Below, piece by piece: positions 43,556-51,831 of a DNA stretch of 64,000 bases. Below the pieces are notes generated by a model. It was not told the origin of the DNA. It saw nothing but the letters and a program-made list of their open reading frames with translations, and made no database searches. A program made the translations under genes and the position numbers. The DNA comes from Hymenobacter duratus (lineage in GTDB: Bacteria; Bacteroidota; Bacteroidia; Cytophagales; Hymenobacteraceae): positions 496,001 through 560,000 of the forward strand of contig NZ_JACWZZ010000004.1 of assembly GCF_014698995.1 (NCBI RefSeq), read 5' to 3'. Position 1 is the stretch's first letter, and the number at the start of each line of letters is the position of its first letter.

Positions 43556-44521
43556 CTACCTGATGGTTAGAGCATCTGCCTCATGCCGCAGAAATGCCCC
43601 AATCTTCTGTGCCAGCACCTCATTTATGCGCTGATACGACTGAAAACTCCAGCCTCCCACATGCGGCGAGAGGACTACGTTAGGAGCCGTTGCCAAATAC
43701 GTAAAACGGGCCTGCTGTTCCGGTGTCAGAGCGGCTAGTTTCTCGTTTTCCAGCACATCGAGCGCCGCACCACGCAGATGGCCACTCTGTAGCCCCTGCA
43801 CTAGTGCCGCATGGTCGAGCACTTCGCCACGGGCTGTATTGAGCAGCCAGATAGGGTTCCGGAAGCCCAGCAGCAACTCTTCATTCGCATAATGATGATT
43901 GGCAGCCGAGTACGGAATATGCAGGCTCAGTACCTCAGCCCGCTCCTGCAGTTCCGACAAGCTGACCAACGTGGCATACTGGTCGGCCACTACGGCCGGG
44001 TCTTGGTCGTGGGCCAGCACGGTGCAGCCAAAGGCGCTGAGGCGTCTGGCAAACGCGCGGCTCATGTGCCCGTAGCCCAGCAACCCAATGATTTTGCCCC
44101 CGATTTCCTCGCCCCGGTTGGCCTCCCGGCGCCACTCGCCTGCCCGCACTTCCCGGTCGGCCCGCACGATGTTCCGAAACAGGGCCAGCAGCAGGCCCAC
44201 AGCATACTCGCCTACGGCGTCGCGGTTGCCCTCGGGTGCATTCAGCAGCGTGACGCCGGCCGCAGTCATAGCCGCTTCATCAATATTATCGACGCCGGCA
44301 CCCGCGCGGGCCACATAGCGCAACTGCGGACCATGCCGGAGCAATTCGGCTGTCACATGCAGTTTGGAGCGCACCATCAGGCCATCATAGGGGTGCGCGG
44401 CCAGCGCGGCTGGTACTTCCGCCGCCCGCAGATCGGGGCGGTAGTGCAATTGCACCCCGATTTCCTGCATCAGGTCGGGCAGGCTGGGGTGCATTTCGTC
44501 GATGACGAGGCAGAGGGACAT
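43556..44521 (-). CDS. D-isomer 2-hydroxyacid dehydrogenase (SerA-like)
   Basis: 321 aa. The NAD-binding Rossmann motif is IIGLLGYGHMSRAFARRL, the substrate-binding part starts RYVARAGAGVDNID, the catalytic Arg is in LLNTARGEVLD, and the catalytic His is in VVLSPHVGGWS. There is no C-terminal ACT domain, so it is a short-type SerA or a related D-hydroxyacid dehydrogenase. 3-Phosphoglycerate is the likely but unproven substrate. It lies between ksgA and greA on the same strand, 31 bases after ksgA. Confidence 0.87.
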   Translation of the reverse strand: MSLCLVIDEMHPSLPDLMQEIGVQLHYRPDLRAAEVPAALAAHPYDGLMVRSKLHVTAELLRHGPQLRYVARAGAGVDNIDEAAMTAAGVTLLNAPEGNRDAVGEYAVGLLLALFRNIVRADREVRAGEWRREANRGEEIGGKIIGLLGYGHMSRAFARRLSAFGCTVLAHDQDPAVVADQYATLVSLSELQERAEVLSLHIPYSAANHHYANEELLLGFRNPIWLLNTARGEVLDHAALVQGLQSGHLRGAALDVLENEKLAALTPEQQARFTYLATAPNVVLSPHVGGWSFQSYQRINEVLAQKIGAFLRHEADALTIR

Positions 44522-44552
44522 AAGGGTAAGGTCGAGTATCCGTTGCCGTTAG

Positions 44553-45398
44553 CTACTTGTTGTCCAGCCGCTCTCGCTCCACCAACTGCGTCAGCCCCAC
44601 GAAATCGGCTACACTGAGTTGCTCGGCACGCTTGTCGAACAATGGATCCGCAGTGGATTCGGGCGGCATACCGAAGGGCTTTAAAGCATTGCGCAGGGTT
44701 TTGCGCCGGGTAGCAAAGGCCTGCTTCACCACTTTGAAAAACAAGACCTCGTCGCAGGCCAGCTTTTCGGTGGCATTGCGCGTGAGGCGTATCACGGCCG
44801 ACTGCACTTTGGGCGGCGGGTTGAACACGTGCGGAGGCACCGTGAACAGGTAGTCGATAGTGTAATACGCCTGCAGCAGCACGCTCAGAATGCCGTAGGT
44901 TTTGGAGCCGGGCCCTTCGGCCAGCCGGTCGGCTACTTCCTTCTGTATCATGCCCACTACCTCGCGCACCTGCTGGCGGTGGGCCAGCACCTGAAAGTAA
45001 ATCTGGCTGCTGATGTTGTAGGGGAAGTTGCCGATGATGCTGATGGGCTGGCCATCGTAGAGCTTGCCGAGGTCCATTTTCAGGAAGTCATGGGAATGAA
45101 TGCGGCCTTCCAGCGCCGGGAAGTACCGGCCTAAGTATTCCACCGATTCCCGGTCAATTTCTACTACCGACGTACGGTATTCGGGGTGTTGCAGCAGTGT
45201 TCCGGTGAGCACGCCCATACCCGGCCCGATTTCCAGCACCTCCGCCACGCCATCCGGCAGCCGCAGAGATTCTACAATCTTGCGGGCAATATTGGAATCG
45301 GCCAGGAAGTGCTGGCCTAGGTGTTTTTTTGCTTTAACGGAGTCCACGGGCAGAGGAATTGAGAGTTGAGGCAGCCCGGAGCAGAACAGCTCCGGCAT
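44553..45398 (-). CDS. rsmA: 16S rRNA adenine dimethyltransferase KsgA/RsmA
   Basis: 281 aa from the ATG at 45398; a GTG at 45345-45347 (264 aa) would start just before AKKHLGQHFLAD and may be the true start, since most relatives begin there. SAM-binding motif I is VLEIGPGMGVLTGTLL and the catalytic NLPYN motif appears as NFPYNISSQ. It methylates the two adjacent adenines of the 3' terminal hairpin of 16S rRNA during ribosome maturation. It is the first gene before the 2-hydroxyacid dehydrogenase on the minus strand. Confidence 0.94.
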   Translation of the reverse strand: MPELFCSGLPQLSIPLPVDSVKAKKHLGQHFLADSNIARKIVESLRLPDGVAEVLEIGPGMGVLTGTLLQHPEYRTSVVEIDRESVEYLGRYFPALEGRIHSHDFLKMDLGKLYDGQPISIIGNFPYNISSQIYFQVLAHRQQVREVVGMIQKEVADRLAEGPGSKTYGILSVLLQAYYTIDYLFTVPPHVFNPPPKVQSAVIRLTRNATEKLACDEVLFFKVVKQAFATRRKTLRNALKPFGMPPESTADPLFDKRAEQLSVADFVGLTQLVERERLDNK

Positions 45399-45436
45399 AC
45401 CGCACTTCTATAAAAAGTCGGCTACCTTCACGGGCT

Positions 45437-45444
45437 CAAAGGTA
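45437..45444 (-). promoter_or_regulatory. -7 promoter box for ksgA
   Basis: TACCTTTG on the minus strand matches TAnnTTTG, 38 bases ahead of the ATG at 45398 and 89 bases ahead of the alternative GTG. No clear -33 TTTG. Confidence 0.4.
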
Positions 45445-45511
45445 CGTCCCTGCCTGCTGAATCCGGCGGCGGCGTTCCATTTGCTTCATTCAGAATCTGT
45501 TACTCTGCTTT

Positions 45512-46966
45512 ATGTCGCTCCAACTTGCCTACGCCGCCGATTTTCCTTCCACGGCGGATACCGTTTTTATCCTGCCCACCGGCACCACTGAACTGCCTGT
45601 TACTGCCTCCGCCGACCTGCCGGCGCCAGCCCGCCAGTACGTAGCCGACCAGCTGGCCGCCGACAGCAAGCTGATTCGCGTCAACCAATATTCGCACCAC
45701 CACTATTATATAGTGGCCGCCGATAAGAAAACGCCAGACCTGACTGCGGAGGCGCTGCGCAAGAGCGGGCACCAGCTACATGCTCTGCTAAAAGCCGACA
45801 AGGTGCGCGAGCTGTATATCTGCGACCTGACCAACACGGACTCCGGCGCCCTGCCGCTCGCCGAAGGGCTGGCCCTGACCAGCTATCAGTTTGAAGGCTA
45901 CAAAACTGACGCAAAATCTAAGGAAGCACCTGAGCTGCAGAAACTCACGTTGGTTTGCGCTGGTATCAACACCGAGCAGGTGCAGGAGTTGGCTCACGTG
46001 CTCGACGGCGTGTTCCTGGCCCGCGACCTGGTAAATGCGCCGCTCAATAAGCTCAACGCCATCCAGTTTGCGGAGCGCATGGCCGAAGCTGGCGAACTGG
46101 CCGGTTTCCATACCGAAATTCTGGACTTAGTACGGATTGAGGCCCTGCGCATGGGCGGTCTGCTGGCCGTGAACCAGGGCAGCCCCGAGCCGCCTACGTT
46201 CACCATCATGGAATACAAGCCGGAGAGTGCCCGCAATACCAAGCCCTACGTTCTGGTAGGCAAAGGCGTGGTGTTCGATACGGGTGGCCTGAGCCTGAAG
46301 CCGACTCCGGCCAGCATGGACATGATGAAGTGTGACATGGCCGGCGGCGCCGCCGTGGTGGGCACGCTCTACGCGCTGGCCAAAAACCAGGTGCCGCTGC
46401 ACGTCATTGGGCTGGTGCCTGCCACCGACAACCGCCCCGGCGGCCTGGCCTTTGCTCCCGGCGACGTTATTACGATGTACAGCGGCCTGACGGTGGAAGT
46501 CATGAACACCGATGCCGAAGGCCGCCTGCTGCTCGGCGACGCGCTGGCCTTCGCCAAAAAATACGACCCGGAGTTGGTGCTGGACTTTGCCACGCTCACC
46601 GGCTCCGCCGCGCGCGCCATCGGCAAAGAAGGCATTGTGTGCATGGGCACGGCCGACGATGAGGTGCTTAGCGAGCTGAAGAAAGCCGGCAACCGCACCC
46701 ACGAACGGCTGGTGGAATTTCCGCTCTGGGACGAGTACGCCGACCATATCAAGTCCGACATTGCCGATATCAACAACATTGGGAAGGCCGAAGCCGGTGC
46801 TATTTCGGCCGGTAAGTTTCTGGAGCGCTTCACTGATGGGTACCCGTGGGTGCATTTCGACATTGCCGCTCCTGCTTTCCTCACCGCGCCCGACTCTTAC
46901 CGCGGCAAAGGGGGAACCGGCACTGCTGTGCGCCTCACCTATGAGTTCCTGAAAGGCAAAGCTTAG
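45512..46966 (+). CDS. pepA: Leucyl aminopeptidase, M17 family
   Basis: 484 aa, in two domains. The N-terminal macro-like domain is diverged; the C-terminal catalytic domain has VGKGVVFDTGGLSLKP (metal-binding Asp and active-site Lys nearby), MKCDMAGGAAV, and the family signature NTDAEGRLLLGDAL. It releases N-terminal residues in the cytosol with two metal ions, normally as a hexamer. pdxA starts 50 bases after its stop, so they may share a transcript. Confidence 0.94.
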   Translation: MSLQLAYAADFPSTADTVFILPTGTTELPVTASADLPAPARQYVADQLAADSKLIRVNQYSHHHYYIVAADKKTPDLTAEALRKSGHQLHALLKADKVRELYICDLTNTDSGALPLAEGLALTSYQFEGYKTDAKSKEAPELQKLTLVCAGINTEQVQELAHVLDGVFLARDLVNAPLNKLNAIQFAERMAEAGELAGFHTEILDLVRIEALRMGGLLAVNQGSPEPPTFTIMEYKPESARNTKPYVLVGKGVVFDTGGLSLKPTPASMDMMKCDMAGGAAVVGTLYALAKNQVPLHVIGLVPATDNRPGGLAFAPGDVITMYSGLTVEVMNTDAEGRLLLGDALAFAKKYDPELVLDFATLTGSAARAIGKEGIVCMGTADDEVLSELKKAGNRTHERLVEFPLWDEYADHIKSDIADINNIGKAEAGAISAGKFLERFTDGYPWVHFDIAAPAFLTAPDSYRGKGGTGTAVRLTYEFLKGKA

Positions 46967-47016
46967 CCGAACTGAGCTGTCGACCTTCACTCTCCTTCCT
47001 CACTTAATTACTTCCC

Positions 47017-48069
47017 ATGCTCCCACGCATCGGTATTTCCGTTGGCGACCTAGCTGGCATTGGCCCGGAAATCATCTATAAAACCTTCCTCGACGCGCGG
47101 CTCCTCAAGTTTTGCACTCCAGTAGTGTACGGTACGGCCACTGTGCTTTTCGACGATTTTCCGCGTTCCAACGACGCCGAGCCACTCACATTCCGCCAGG
47201 TGCGCGAAGCCGCCGATATTGCGCCCGGCAAGCACAACGCCGTGACCTGCTGGGAAGACGATTTCCACCTCACGCCCGGCCAGCCCAGCCAGGCCAGCGG
47301 CACGGCCGCCCGCCAGAGCCTGCTCGCTGCGGCCCGCGACTTGAAAGCCGGCCTGCTCGATGCCCTCGTTACGGCTCCTATCAGCAAGGAAAACACCCAG
47401 GCCGACGACTTCCGCTACCCCGGCCACACCGAGTTTCTGACCAGCTTTTTTGAGGCCAGGGAAAGCCTGATGCTGCTGGCCTGCGACGAGCTGCGTGTGG
47501 CCACTGCCACCGGCCATATTCCGCTCAAGGACGTACCCGGCCGCGTGACCAAAGAGCTGCTGAAGACCAAGCTGCAAATTCTGCTCAAGTCTTTGAAGCA
47601 GGATTTTGGTATTGAGAAGCCGCGCGTAGCGGTACTCGGCCTCAACCCGCACGCCGGCGAAAACGGGCTGCTGGGCACCGAGGAGCAATCTGTCGTGACG
47701 CCCGTTATTCAGCAGCTGCTCCACGACGGGCACCTGGTGTATGGCCCCTATCCCGCCGATGGATATTTCGGCACCGGCCAGTACCGGCAGTTTGATGCCA
47801 CCTTATCCTTGTATCACGACCAGGGTCTGATTCCGTTCAAGACGCTGGCGTTTGAGCGGGGCGTCAACTTCACAGCTGGCCTGCCCGTCATCCGCACCTC
47901 CCCCGACCACGGTACGGCCTACGGACTAGCCGGCCAGTTTAAAGCCGACGAAACCTCGTTCCGTGAGGCCTTGTACATGGCGTGCGAATTGGTACGCCAG
48001 CGGCAGCTGCTGGCCGGCATCAAGCCCCTGATTCCGGGCCCGCCGCTTCGGGGTGGCCGCCACGAATAG
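47017..48069 (+). CDS. pdxA: 4-hydroxythreonine-4-phosphate dehydrogenase PdxA
   Basis: 350 aa. RIGISVGDLAGIGPEII is the characteristic N-terminus; the metal ligands are His in YPGHTEFL, His in LNPHAGENG and His in LYHDQGLIPFK; TSPDHGTAYGLAG is the C-terminal signature. It oxidises 4-phosphohydroxy-L-threonine in the DXP-dependent route to pyridoxal phosphate. A terminator follows 27 bases after the stop. Confidence 0.95.
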   Translation: MLPRIGISVGDLAGIGPEIIYKTFLDARLLKFCTPVVYGTATVLFDDFPRSNDAEPLTFRQVREAADIAPGKHNAVTCWEDDFHLTPGQPSQASGTAARQSLLAAARDLKAGLLDALVTAPISKENTQADDFRYPGHTEFLTSFFEARESLMLLACDELRVATATGHIPLKDVPGRVTKELLKTKLQILLKSLKQDFGIEKPRVAVLGLNPHAGENGLLGTEEQSVVTPVIQQLLHDGHLVYGPYPADGYFGTGQYRQFDATLSLYHDQGLIPFKTLAFERGVNFTAGLPVIRTSPDHGTAYGLAGQFKADETSFREALYMACELVRQRQLLAGIKPLIPGPPLRGGRHE

Positions 48070-48096
48070 CCGCATAGCCAGGTTTTATCGTGCAGC

Positions 48097-48132
48097 AAAA
48101 CAGCCAATACCGGGTCCGGCATTGGCTGTTTT
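48097..48132 (+). terminator. Terminator of the pepA-pdxA transcript
   Basis: A 12-bp stem (AAAACAGCCAAT with ATTGGCTGTTTT, 12-base loop that can itself pair as CCGG-CCGG) ending in a T run. Confidence 0.88.
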
Positions 48133-48151
48133 ACTATACAAAAACCGAAAC

Positions 48152-48191
48152 ATTCTTTCCAGAATCGAAATTTTGTTTGCTGTTTTAAAAC
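48152..48191. promoter_or_regulatory. Candidate operator: two palindromes at the HigA-like promoter
   Basis: ATTCT-TTCC-AGAAT (48152-48165) lies just ahead of the -33 element, and the perfect palindrome GTTTTAAAAC (48182-48191) lies in the spacer between the -33 and -7 boxes. Both are placed where a helix-turn-helix autorepressor would block RNA polymerase. Confidence 0.55.
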
Positions 48192-48207
48192 AACTGCCGT
48201 AGCTTTG
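48176..48207 (+). promoter_or_regulatory. Full Bacteroidota promoter of the HigA-like gene
   Basis: TTTG (-33) at 48176-48179, a 20-base spacer, and TAGCTTTG (-7) at 48200-48207, a perfect match to the TTTG-N19-21-TAnnTTTG consensus. Transcription should start near 48213-48215. Confidence 0.8.
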
Positions 48208-48247
48208 CACTCTTATCGGTCACCTCCGGTCTGCCTTGAGTTCTCTT

Positions 48248-48616
48248 ATGACGCTTCTCACTCCTTCCGATTACCGCACTGCTTTGCGCCGCCTCGACGC
48301 ATTGGTAGCCGCCGGAGTGGAAGGCAACGCCACCCTGGAAACGGAGTTGCGGGAGCTGATTATGGCGCTTGATACCTACGAAAGTAAGCTGGGCCTACTC
48401 CCGATTCCGAATCTGCCGACTTCCCTGGCCGATATGATTGAGCTGAAGCGGCAGCAGATGCGGCTGAAGCAAAAGGATCTGGCCGAGTTGCTGGAAGTAC
48501 CGGCCGGCCGCTTATCGCAGATTCTGAGCGGTAAGCGCCGCGTGACGCTCGACCTGGCCAAGCGGCTCTACGAGCGGCTGGGCATCCCGTCAGACTTCAT
48601 CCTGAAAAACGCGTAG
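48248..48616 (+). CDS. HigA/XRE-type helix-turn-helix regulator, no toxin partner
   Basis: 122 aa from the ATG at 48248 (a TTG at 48236 is in frame). The N-terminal half (YRTALRRLDALV, EGNATLETELREL, MALDTYESKLG) follows the COG5499 HigA-type antitoxin layout, and the C-terminal half is an XRE helix-turn-helix: MRLKQKDLAELLEVPAGRLS then SGKRRVTLDLAKRLYERLGI. HigA proteins repress their own promoter and neutralise HigB. Here there is no HigB reading frame immediately upstream, where a terminator lies, nor downstream, where DUF177 begins. It is therefore either a solitary regulator or has its toxin elsewhere. Confidence 0.85.
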   Translation: MTLLTPSDYRTALRRLDALVAAGVEGNATLETELRELIMALDTYESKLGLLPIPNLPTSLADMIELKRQQMRLKQKDLAELLEVPAGRLSQILSGKRRVTLDLAKRLYERLGIPSDFILKNA

Positions 48617-48664
48617 ATACTTGCTTATCCAGCTTTCTGCTTTTACAAAACGGGGAAATCTTTT

Positions 48665-48672
48665 TACTTTTG
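48665..48672 (+). promoter_or_regulatory. -7 promoter box for the DUF177-rpmF operon
   Basis: TACTTTTG matches TAnnTTTG, with TTTT or TTTA about 20 bases upstream. It overlaps the first TTG of the open frame at 48670, so translation must start further in, at the GTG at 48694. Confidence 0.55.
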
Positions 48673-48693
48673 CCCCCTGCTATTAACCCGACC

Positions 48694-49224
48694 GTGAAGA
48701 AGGACTCGCAATACGACATCAACATTGCTAAGCTGGCCGATAAGACGCATCACTTTGCGTTTGACTTGGATCGGGCCTTTTTCGAGCAGTTTGATCAGCA
48801 GCTGATTCCTGACGGCAACGTGCATGCGGATGTAACGCTACATAAAACCGACCGGCTCCTCACCTTCGATGTTGACTTGCGTGGCACTGTTCGCCAAATC
48901 TGTGACCGTAGCCTCGACGACTACGACCAGGAAATAGAGGCGCATGAGCAGCTGTTGGTACGCTACGGCGACCGGGAAATGGAGCTTGACGACAACGTGC
49001 TCCAGATTACGGCTGATACGCAGGTACTGCCCTTTGCCCAACACTTGTTCGACTACATCGGGCTGGCGCTGCCCATGAAGAAGCTGCACCCCCGCTTCCA
49101 GAATGAGCCCGACGAAAACCCGGACGCCGCCACTAAGCTCATCTTCACAACCCGCCAGGAAGGCGACGACGATGATGACGACGACTCCGACCCGCGCTGG
49201 AACGCGCTGCGCAACCTCAATTAG
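48694..49224 (+). CDS. DUF177 (YceD-like) protein
   Basis: 176 aa from the GTG at 48694. The family core is recognisable (VTLHKTDRLLTFDVDLRGTVRQICDRS, then DYDQEIEAHEQLLVRYG, and the conserved PMKKLHP near the end). The C-terminus is highly acidic (seven consecutive Asp). DUF177 genes nearly always precede rpmF; bacterial and plant relatives are linked to 23S rRNA accumulation. The position 61 bases ahead of rpmF supports the assignment. The start is set by the overlapping -7 box at 48665-48672. Confidence 0.87.
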   Translation: MKKDSQYDINIAKLADKTHHFAFDLDRAFFEQFDQQLIPDGNVHADVTLHKTDRLLTFDVDLRGTVRQICDRSLDDYDQEIEAHEQLLVRYGDREMELDDNVLQITADTQVLPFAQHLFDYIGLALPMKKLHPRFQNEPDENPDAATKLIFTTRQEGDDDDDDDSDPRWNALRNLN

Positions 49225-49285
49225 CGCCCCGCCCGACTTTTTTGCCTGTACATTTTCTCTTTGCTTTTAATACCTTTTTTCAGCC

Positions 49286-49513
49286 ATGGCACATCCTAAA
49301 CGCCGGACCTCCTCCGCTAAGCGGAACAAGCGTCGCGCCCACGACAAACTGACCCCTAAAGCAGTATCTATCTGCACCACGACCGGCGAACTGCACCTGC
49401 GCCACAAGGCTTATGTGGTAGACGGCGACCTGTACCTGCACGGCAAAGTAGCTATCAAGGACTATGCTCCTGTAGCTGCCGCCGCTGCTGCGTCCGACAA
49501 CGACGAAGAATAG
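49286..49513 (+). CDS. rpmF: 50S ribosomal protein L32
   Basis: 75 aa. MAHPKRRTSSAKRNKRRAH is the L32 N-terminus, followed by HLRHKAYV. The zinc CxxC pairs of some L32 proteins are absent except for one Cys (SICTTTGE), as in other C-minus forms. The chain ends in an acidic tail (SDNDEE) with an Ala run, an extension common in Bacteroidota. It lies between DUF177 and plsX in the usual order. Confidence 0.95.
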   Translation: MAHPKRRTSSAKRNKRRAHDKLTPKAVSICTTTGELHLRHKAYVVDGDLYLHGKVAIKDYAPVAAAAAASDNDEE

Positions 49514-49620
49514 TTTTCGTCTTCCGGCTAGCTGCCAGTTGCCCCGGCTTTTCATTGCCTGAGAAGCCGGGGTTGCGCTGCCCGGTTCCTCTCCCTCGAC
49601 TCCTTCTTGATACCCCATAC

Positions 49621-50562
49621 ATGAAAATAGCCCTGGACGCTATGGGGGGCGATTTTGCGCCCCAGGCCGCAGTGGAAGGCGCCATTCTGGCAGCCGCTAA
49701 GCTCGTTGGCAAAGCGCAAATCGTGCTCATCGGCCAGGAGGCTGCCGTACGCCCGCTGCTGGAGCAGCATGGTGCAGACGCTGCCGGTCTGGAACTGGTT
49801 TCGGCTTCGCAGATCATTGAAATGGGGGAGCATCCTGCCAAAGCCTATCAGCAGAAGCAGGACTCCAGCATTGCGGTGGGCTACCGGATGCTGCACGCCG
49901 GCGAGGTAGAAGCGTTTTGCTCGGCCGGCAACACCGGTGCTATGCTTGTGGGTGCCATGTTCAGCGTGAAGGCCGTGCCTGGCGTGATGCGTCCGGCCAT
50001 TGCCAACTTCGTTCCGAAGCTGCACGGTGGCATGGGCATTCTGCTTGATGTAGGGGCCAATGCGGAGTGCAAGCCGGAAATGCTGGAGCAGTTCGGGGAG
50101 CTGGGGTCGTTGTATGCGCAGCATGTGCTGGGCATTACGGCTCCTAAAGTTGGCCTGATGAACCTGGGCGAGGAAGAAGGAAAAGGCACCACTATTACTC
50201 AGGCAGCTCATCAGCTGCTGAAAGTAAACCCGCACATCCACTTCATTGGCAATATCGAAGGCCGCGACTTGTTCAATGACAAGGCCGACGTAATTGTCTG
50301 TGACGGATACACGGGTAACGTGATGCTGAAAATGGCAGAATCGGTCTACGACATCATTGCTGAAAAGCAGTTGCATGACCCTTTCTTCGACAAATTCAAC
50401 TACGAAGCCATTGGTGGCTCCCCTATTCTGGGCATCAACGATAACGCCATTATCGGGCATGGCGTCAGCACCCCGCTGGCTATCTGCAATATGCTGCTGC
50501 AGGGCTACCAAATGGCGCATTCTGGCATTTCTGACCAGATAAAAAACACCTTCAAGTCATAA
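49621..50562 (+). CDS. plsX: Phosphate acyltransferase PlsX
   Basis: 313 aa from the ATG at 49621, where MKIALDAMGGDFAPQ is the invariant start of PlsX. Further motifs are AFCSAGNTGAMLVGAM and the later IVCDGYTGNVMLKMAE. It converts acyl-ACP to acyl-phosphate, the acyl donor for PlsY in phospholipid synthesis, as a peripheral inner-membrane enzyme. The frame opens at 49555 (TTG), but those residues have no family match. A short hairpin with a U-tract separates it from fabH. Confidence 0.95.
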   Translation: MKIALDAMGGDFAPQAAVEGAILAAAKLVGKAQIVLIGQEAAVRPLLEQHGADAAGLELVSASQIIEMGEHPAKAYQQKQDSSIAVGYRMLHAGEVEAFCSAGNTGAMLVGAMFSVKAVPGVMRPAIANFVPKLHGGMGILLDVGANAECKPEMLEQFGELGSLYAQHVLGITAPKVGLMNLGEEEGKGTTITQAAHQLLKVNPHIHFIGNIEGRDLFNDKADVIVCDGYTGNVMLKMAESVYDIIAEKQLHDPFFDKFNYEAIGGSPILGINDNAIIGHGVSTPLAICNMLLQGYQMAHSGISDQIKNTFKS

Positions 50563-50571
50563 TTGACTAAG

Positions 50572-50594
50572 TCCGGCTCCGGCCGGATTTTTTC
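50572..50594 (+). terminator. Short terminator-like hairpin between plsX and fabH
   Basis: TCCGGC-TCCG-GCCGGA (50572-50587) followed by six T residues. A 6-bp pure-GC-flanked stem of this kind could end some transcripts and lower fabH relative to plsX. Confidence 0.7.
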
Positions 50595-50620
50595 TTGCCG
50601 CGCTTTCCGTTTTTTCTTCA

Positions 50621-51634
50621 ATGAAAATCACCGCTGCCATCACCGGAGTGGGCGCTTATGTGCCCGACTATGTGCTTACGAATCAGGAACTCGAGACGCT
50701 GGTTGACACTACCGACGAGTGGATTACGACGCGCACGGGTATCAAGGAGCGCCGCATTCTGAAAGGCGAAAACCAAGGCACCTCCGTGATGGCCATTAAG
50801 GCGGTGCAGCAGCTGCTCGAAAAGACTGGGACCAAAGCCGAAGAAATTGACCTGCTGATTTGCTCTACTACGACTCCTGATCTGGTGTTTCCGGCTACGG
50901 CCAACATCGTATCGGCGGCAGTAGGCACCACCAAGGCCTTCAGCTTTGATATGCAGGCCGCCTGCTCGGGCTTTCTGTTCGCGCTGGCTACCGGCGCCCA
51001 GTACATCCAGACCGGCACCTACCGCAAAGTAATAGTAGTGGGGGCTGATAAAATGTCGTCTATCATCGACTACACCGACCGGGCCAACTGCATCATCTTC
51101 GGGGATGGCGCCGGGGCCGTGCTACTGGAGCCAAACACGGAAGGCTTCGGCGTGCTCGACCAGGTACTGCGCTCCGACGGCAACGGCGAACAGTATCTGC
51201 ACCAGAAAGCGGGAGGCAGCCGCCGACCGCCTTCAGCAGAAACGGTAGCCAACCGGGAGCATTATGTGTACCAGGAAGGCGCGACCGTCTTCAAGTTTGC
51301 CGTGACCAACATGGCCAACGTAGCCGCTCAGGTGATGGAACGAAACCACCTCACCCACGACGATGTGGCGTGGCTGGTACCGCACCAGGCCAACAAGCGC
51401 ATCATTGATGCTACCGCCAACCGCATGGGCGTGGGGCCTGAAAAGGTGATGCTCAACATCCAGCGCTACGGCAACACCACCAACGGTACCATTCCGCTCT
51501 GCCTCGCCGATTACGAGTCGCGGCTGCACAAAGGCGACAACCTGATTCTGGCGGCCTTTGGCGGCGGCTTTACCTGGGGTTCGGTGTACATAAAATGGGC
51601 TTATGACCCCAAACCTGACCCGCAAAACGCGTAA
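50621..51634 (+). CDS. fabH: Beta-ketoacyl-ACP synthase III
   Basis: 337 aa. The triad is Cys115 in MQAACSGFLF, His in VPHQANKRII, and Asn in YGNTTNGTIPL. It condenses acetyl-CoA (or a branched primer) with malonyl-ACP to begin fatty-acid synthesis. The gene is 58 bases downstream of plsX across a terminator-like hairpin. In Bacteroidota with iso-branched lipids, FabH often accepts branched primers, but the specificity cannot be read here. Confidence 0.95.
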   Translation: MKITAAITGVGAYVPDYVLTNQELETLVDTTDEWITTRTGIKERRILKGENQGTSVMAIKAVQQLLEKTGTKAEEIDLLICSTTTPDLVFPATANIVSAAVGTTKAFSFDMQAACSGFLFALATGAQYIQTGTYRKVIVVGADKMSSIIDYTDRANCIIFGDGAGAVLLEPNTEGFGVLDQVLRSDGNGEQYLHQKAGGSRRPPSAETVANREHYVYQEGATVFKFAVTNMANVAAQVMERNHLTHDDVAWLVPHQANKRIIDATANRMGVGPEKVMLNIQRYGNTTNGTIPLCLADYESRLHKGDNLILAAFGGGFTWGSVYIKWAYDPKPDPQNA

Positions 51635-51679
51635 CATAGCGGCGCGAAAACGGAAATACTCTATACTTGCACTCCCGTC

Positions 51680-51719
51680 GTGCCGCCCCGCCATCTTACC
51701 GGGACGGCACTTCTTTTTG
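51680..51719 (+). terminator. Terminator after fabH
   Basis: A 10-bp stem with one mismatch (51680-51689 with 51701-51710, core GTGCCG/CGGCAC) followed by TTCTTTTTG. It lies 46 bases after the fabH stop and 113 before efp. A TATACTTG at 51662-51669 is -7-like with one mismatch, so it might instead be in an efp leader. Confidence 0.65.
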
Positions 51720-51831
51720 AACTAAAAAGTACGCATCATCTGGCTAGCTGCTCTGGGCCCGTTTCCAACTGAGTAGCAGGATACGTCCCGCTTTTTGGTT
51801 CAGAGCTTTTACCACTCACTCCATTCCCATC

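Noticed and set aside
48236..48616. HigBA toxin-antitoxin pair
   Set aside because: Only the HigA-like half is present; the upstream gap has a terminator and promoter and no toxin frame, and the next gene is DUF177.
51662..51669. TATACTTG as an efp promoter
   Set aside because: One mismatch to TAnnTTTG, no -33, and it lies just before a hairpin that looks like the fabH terminator.
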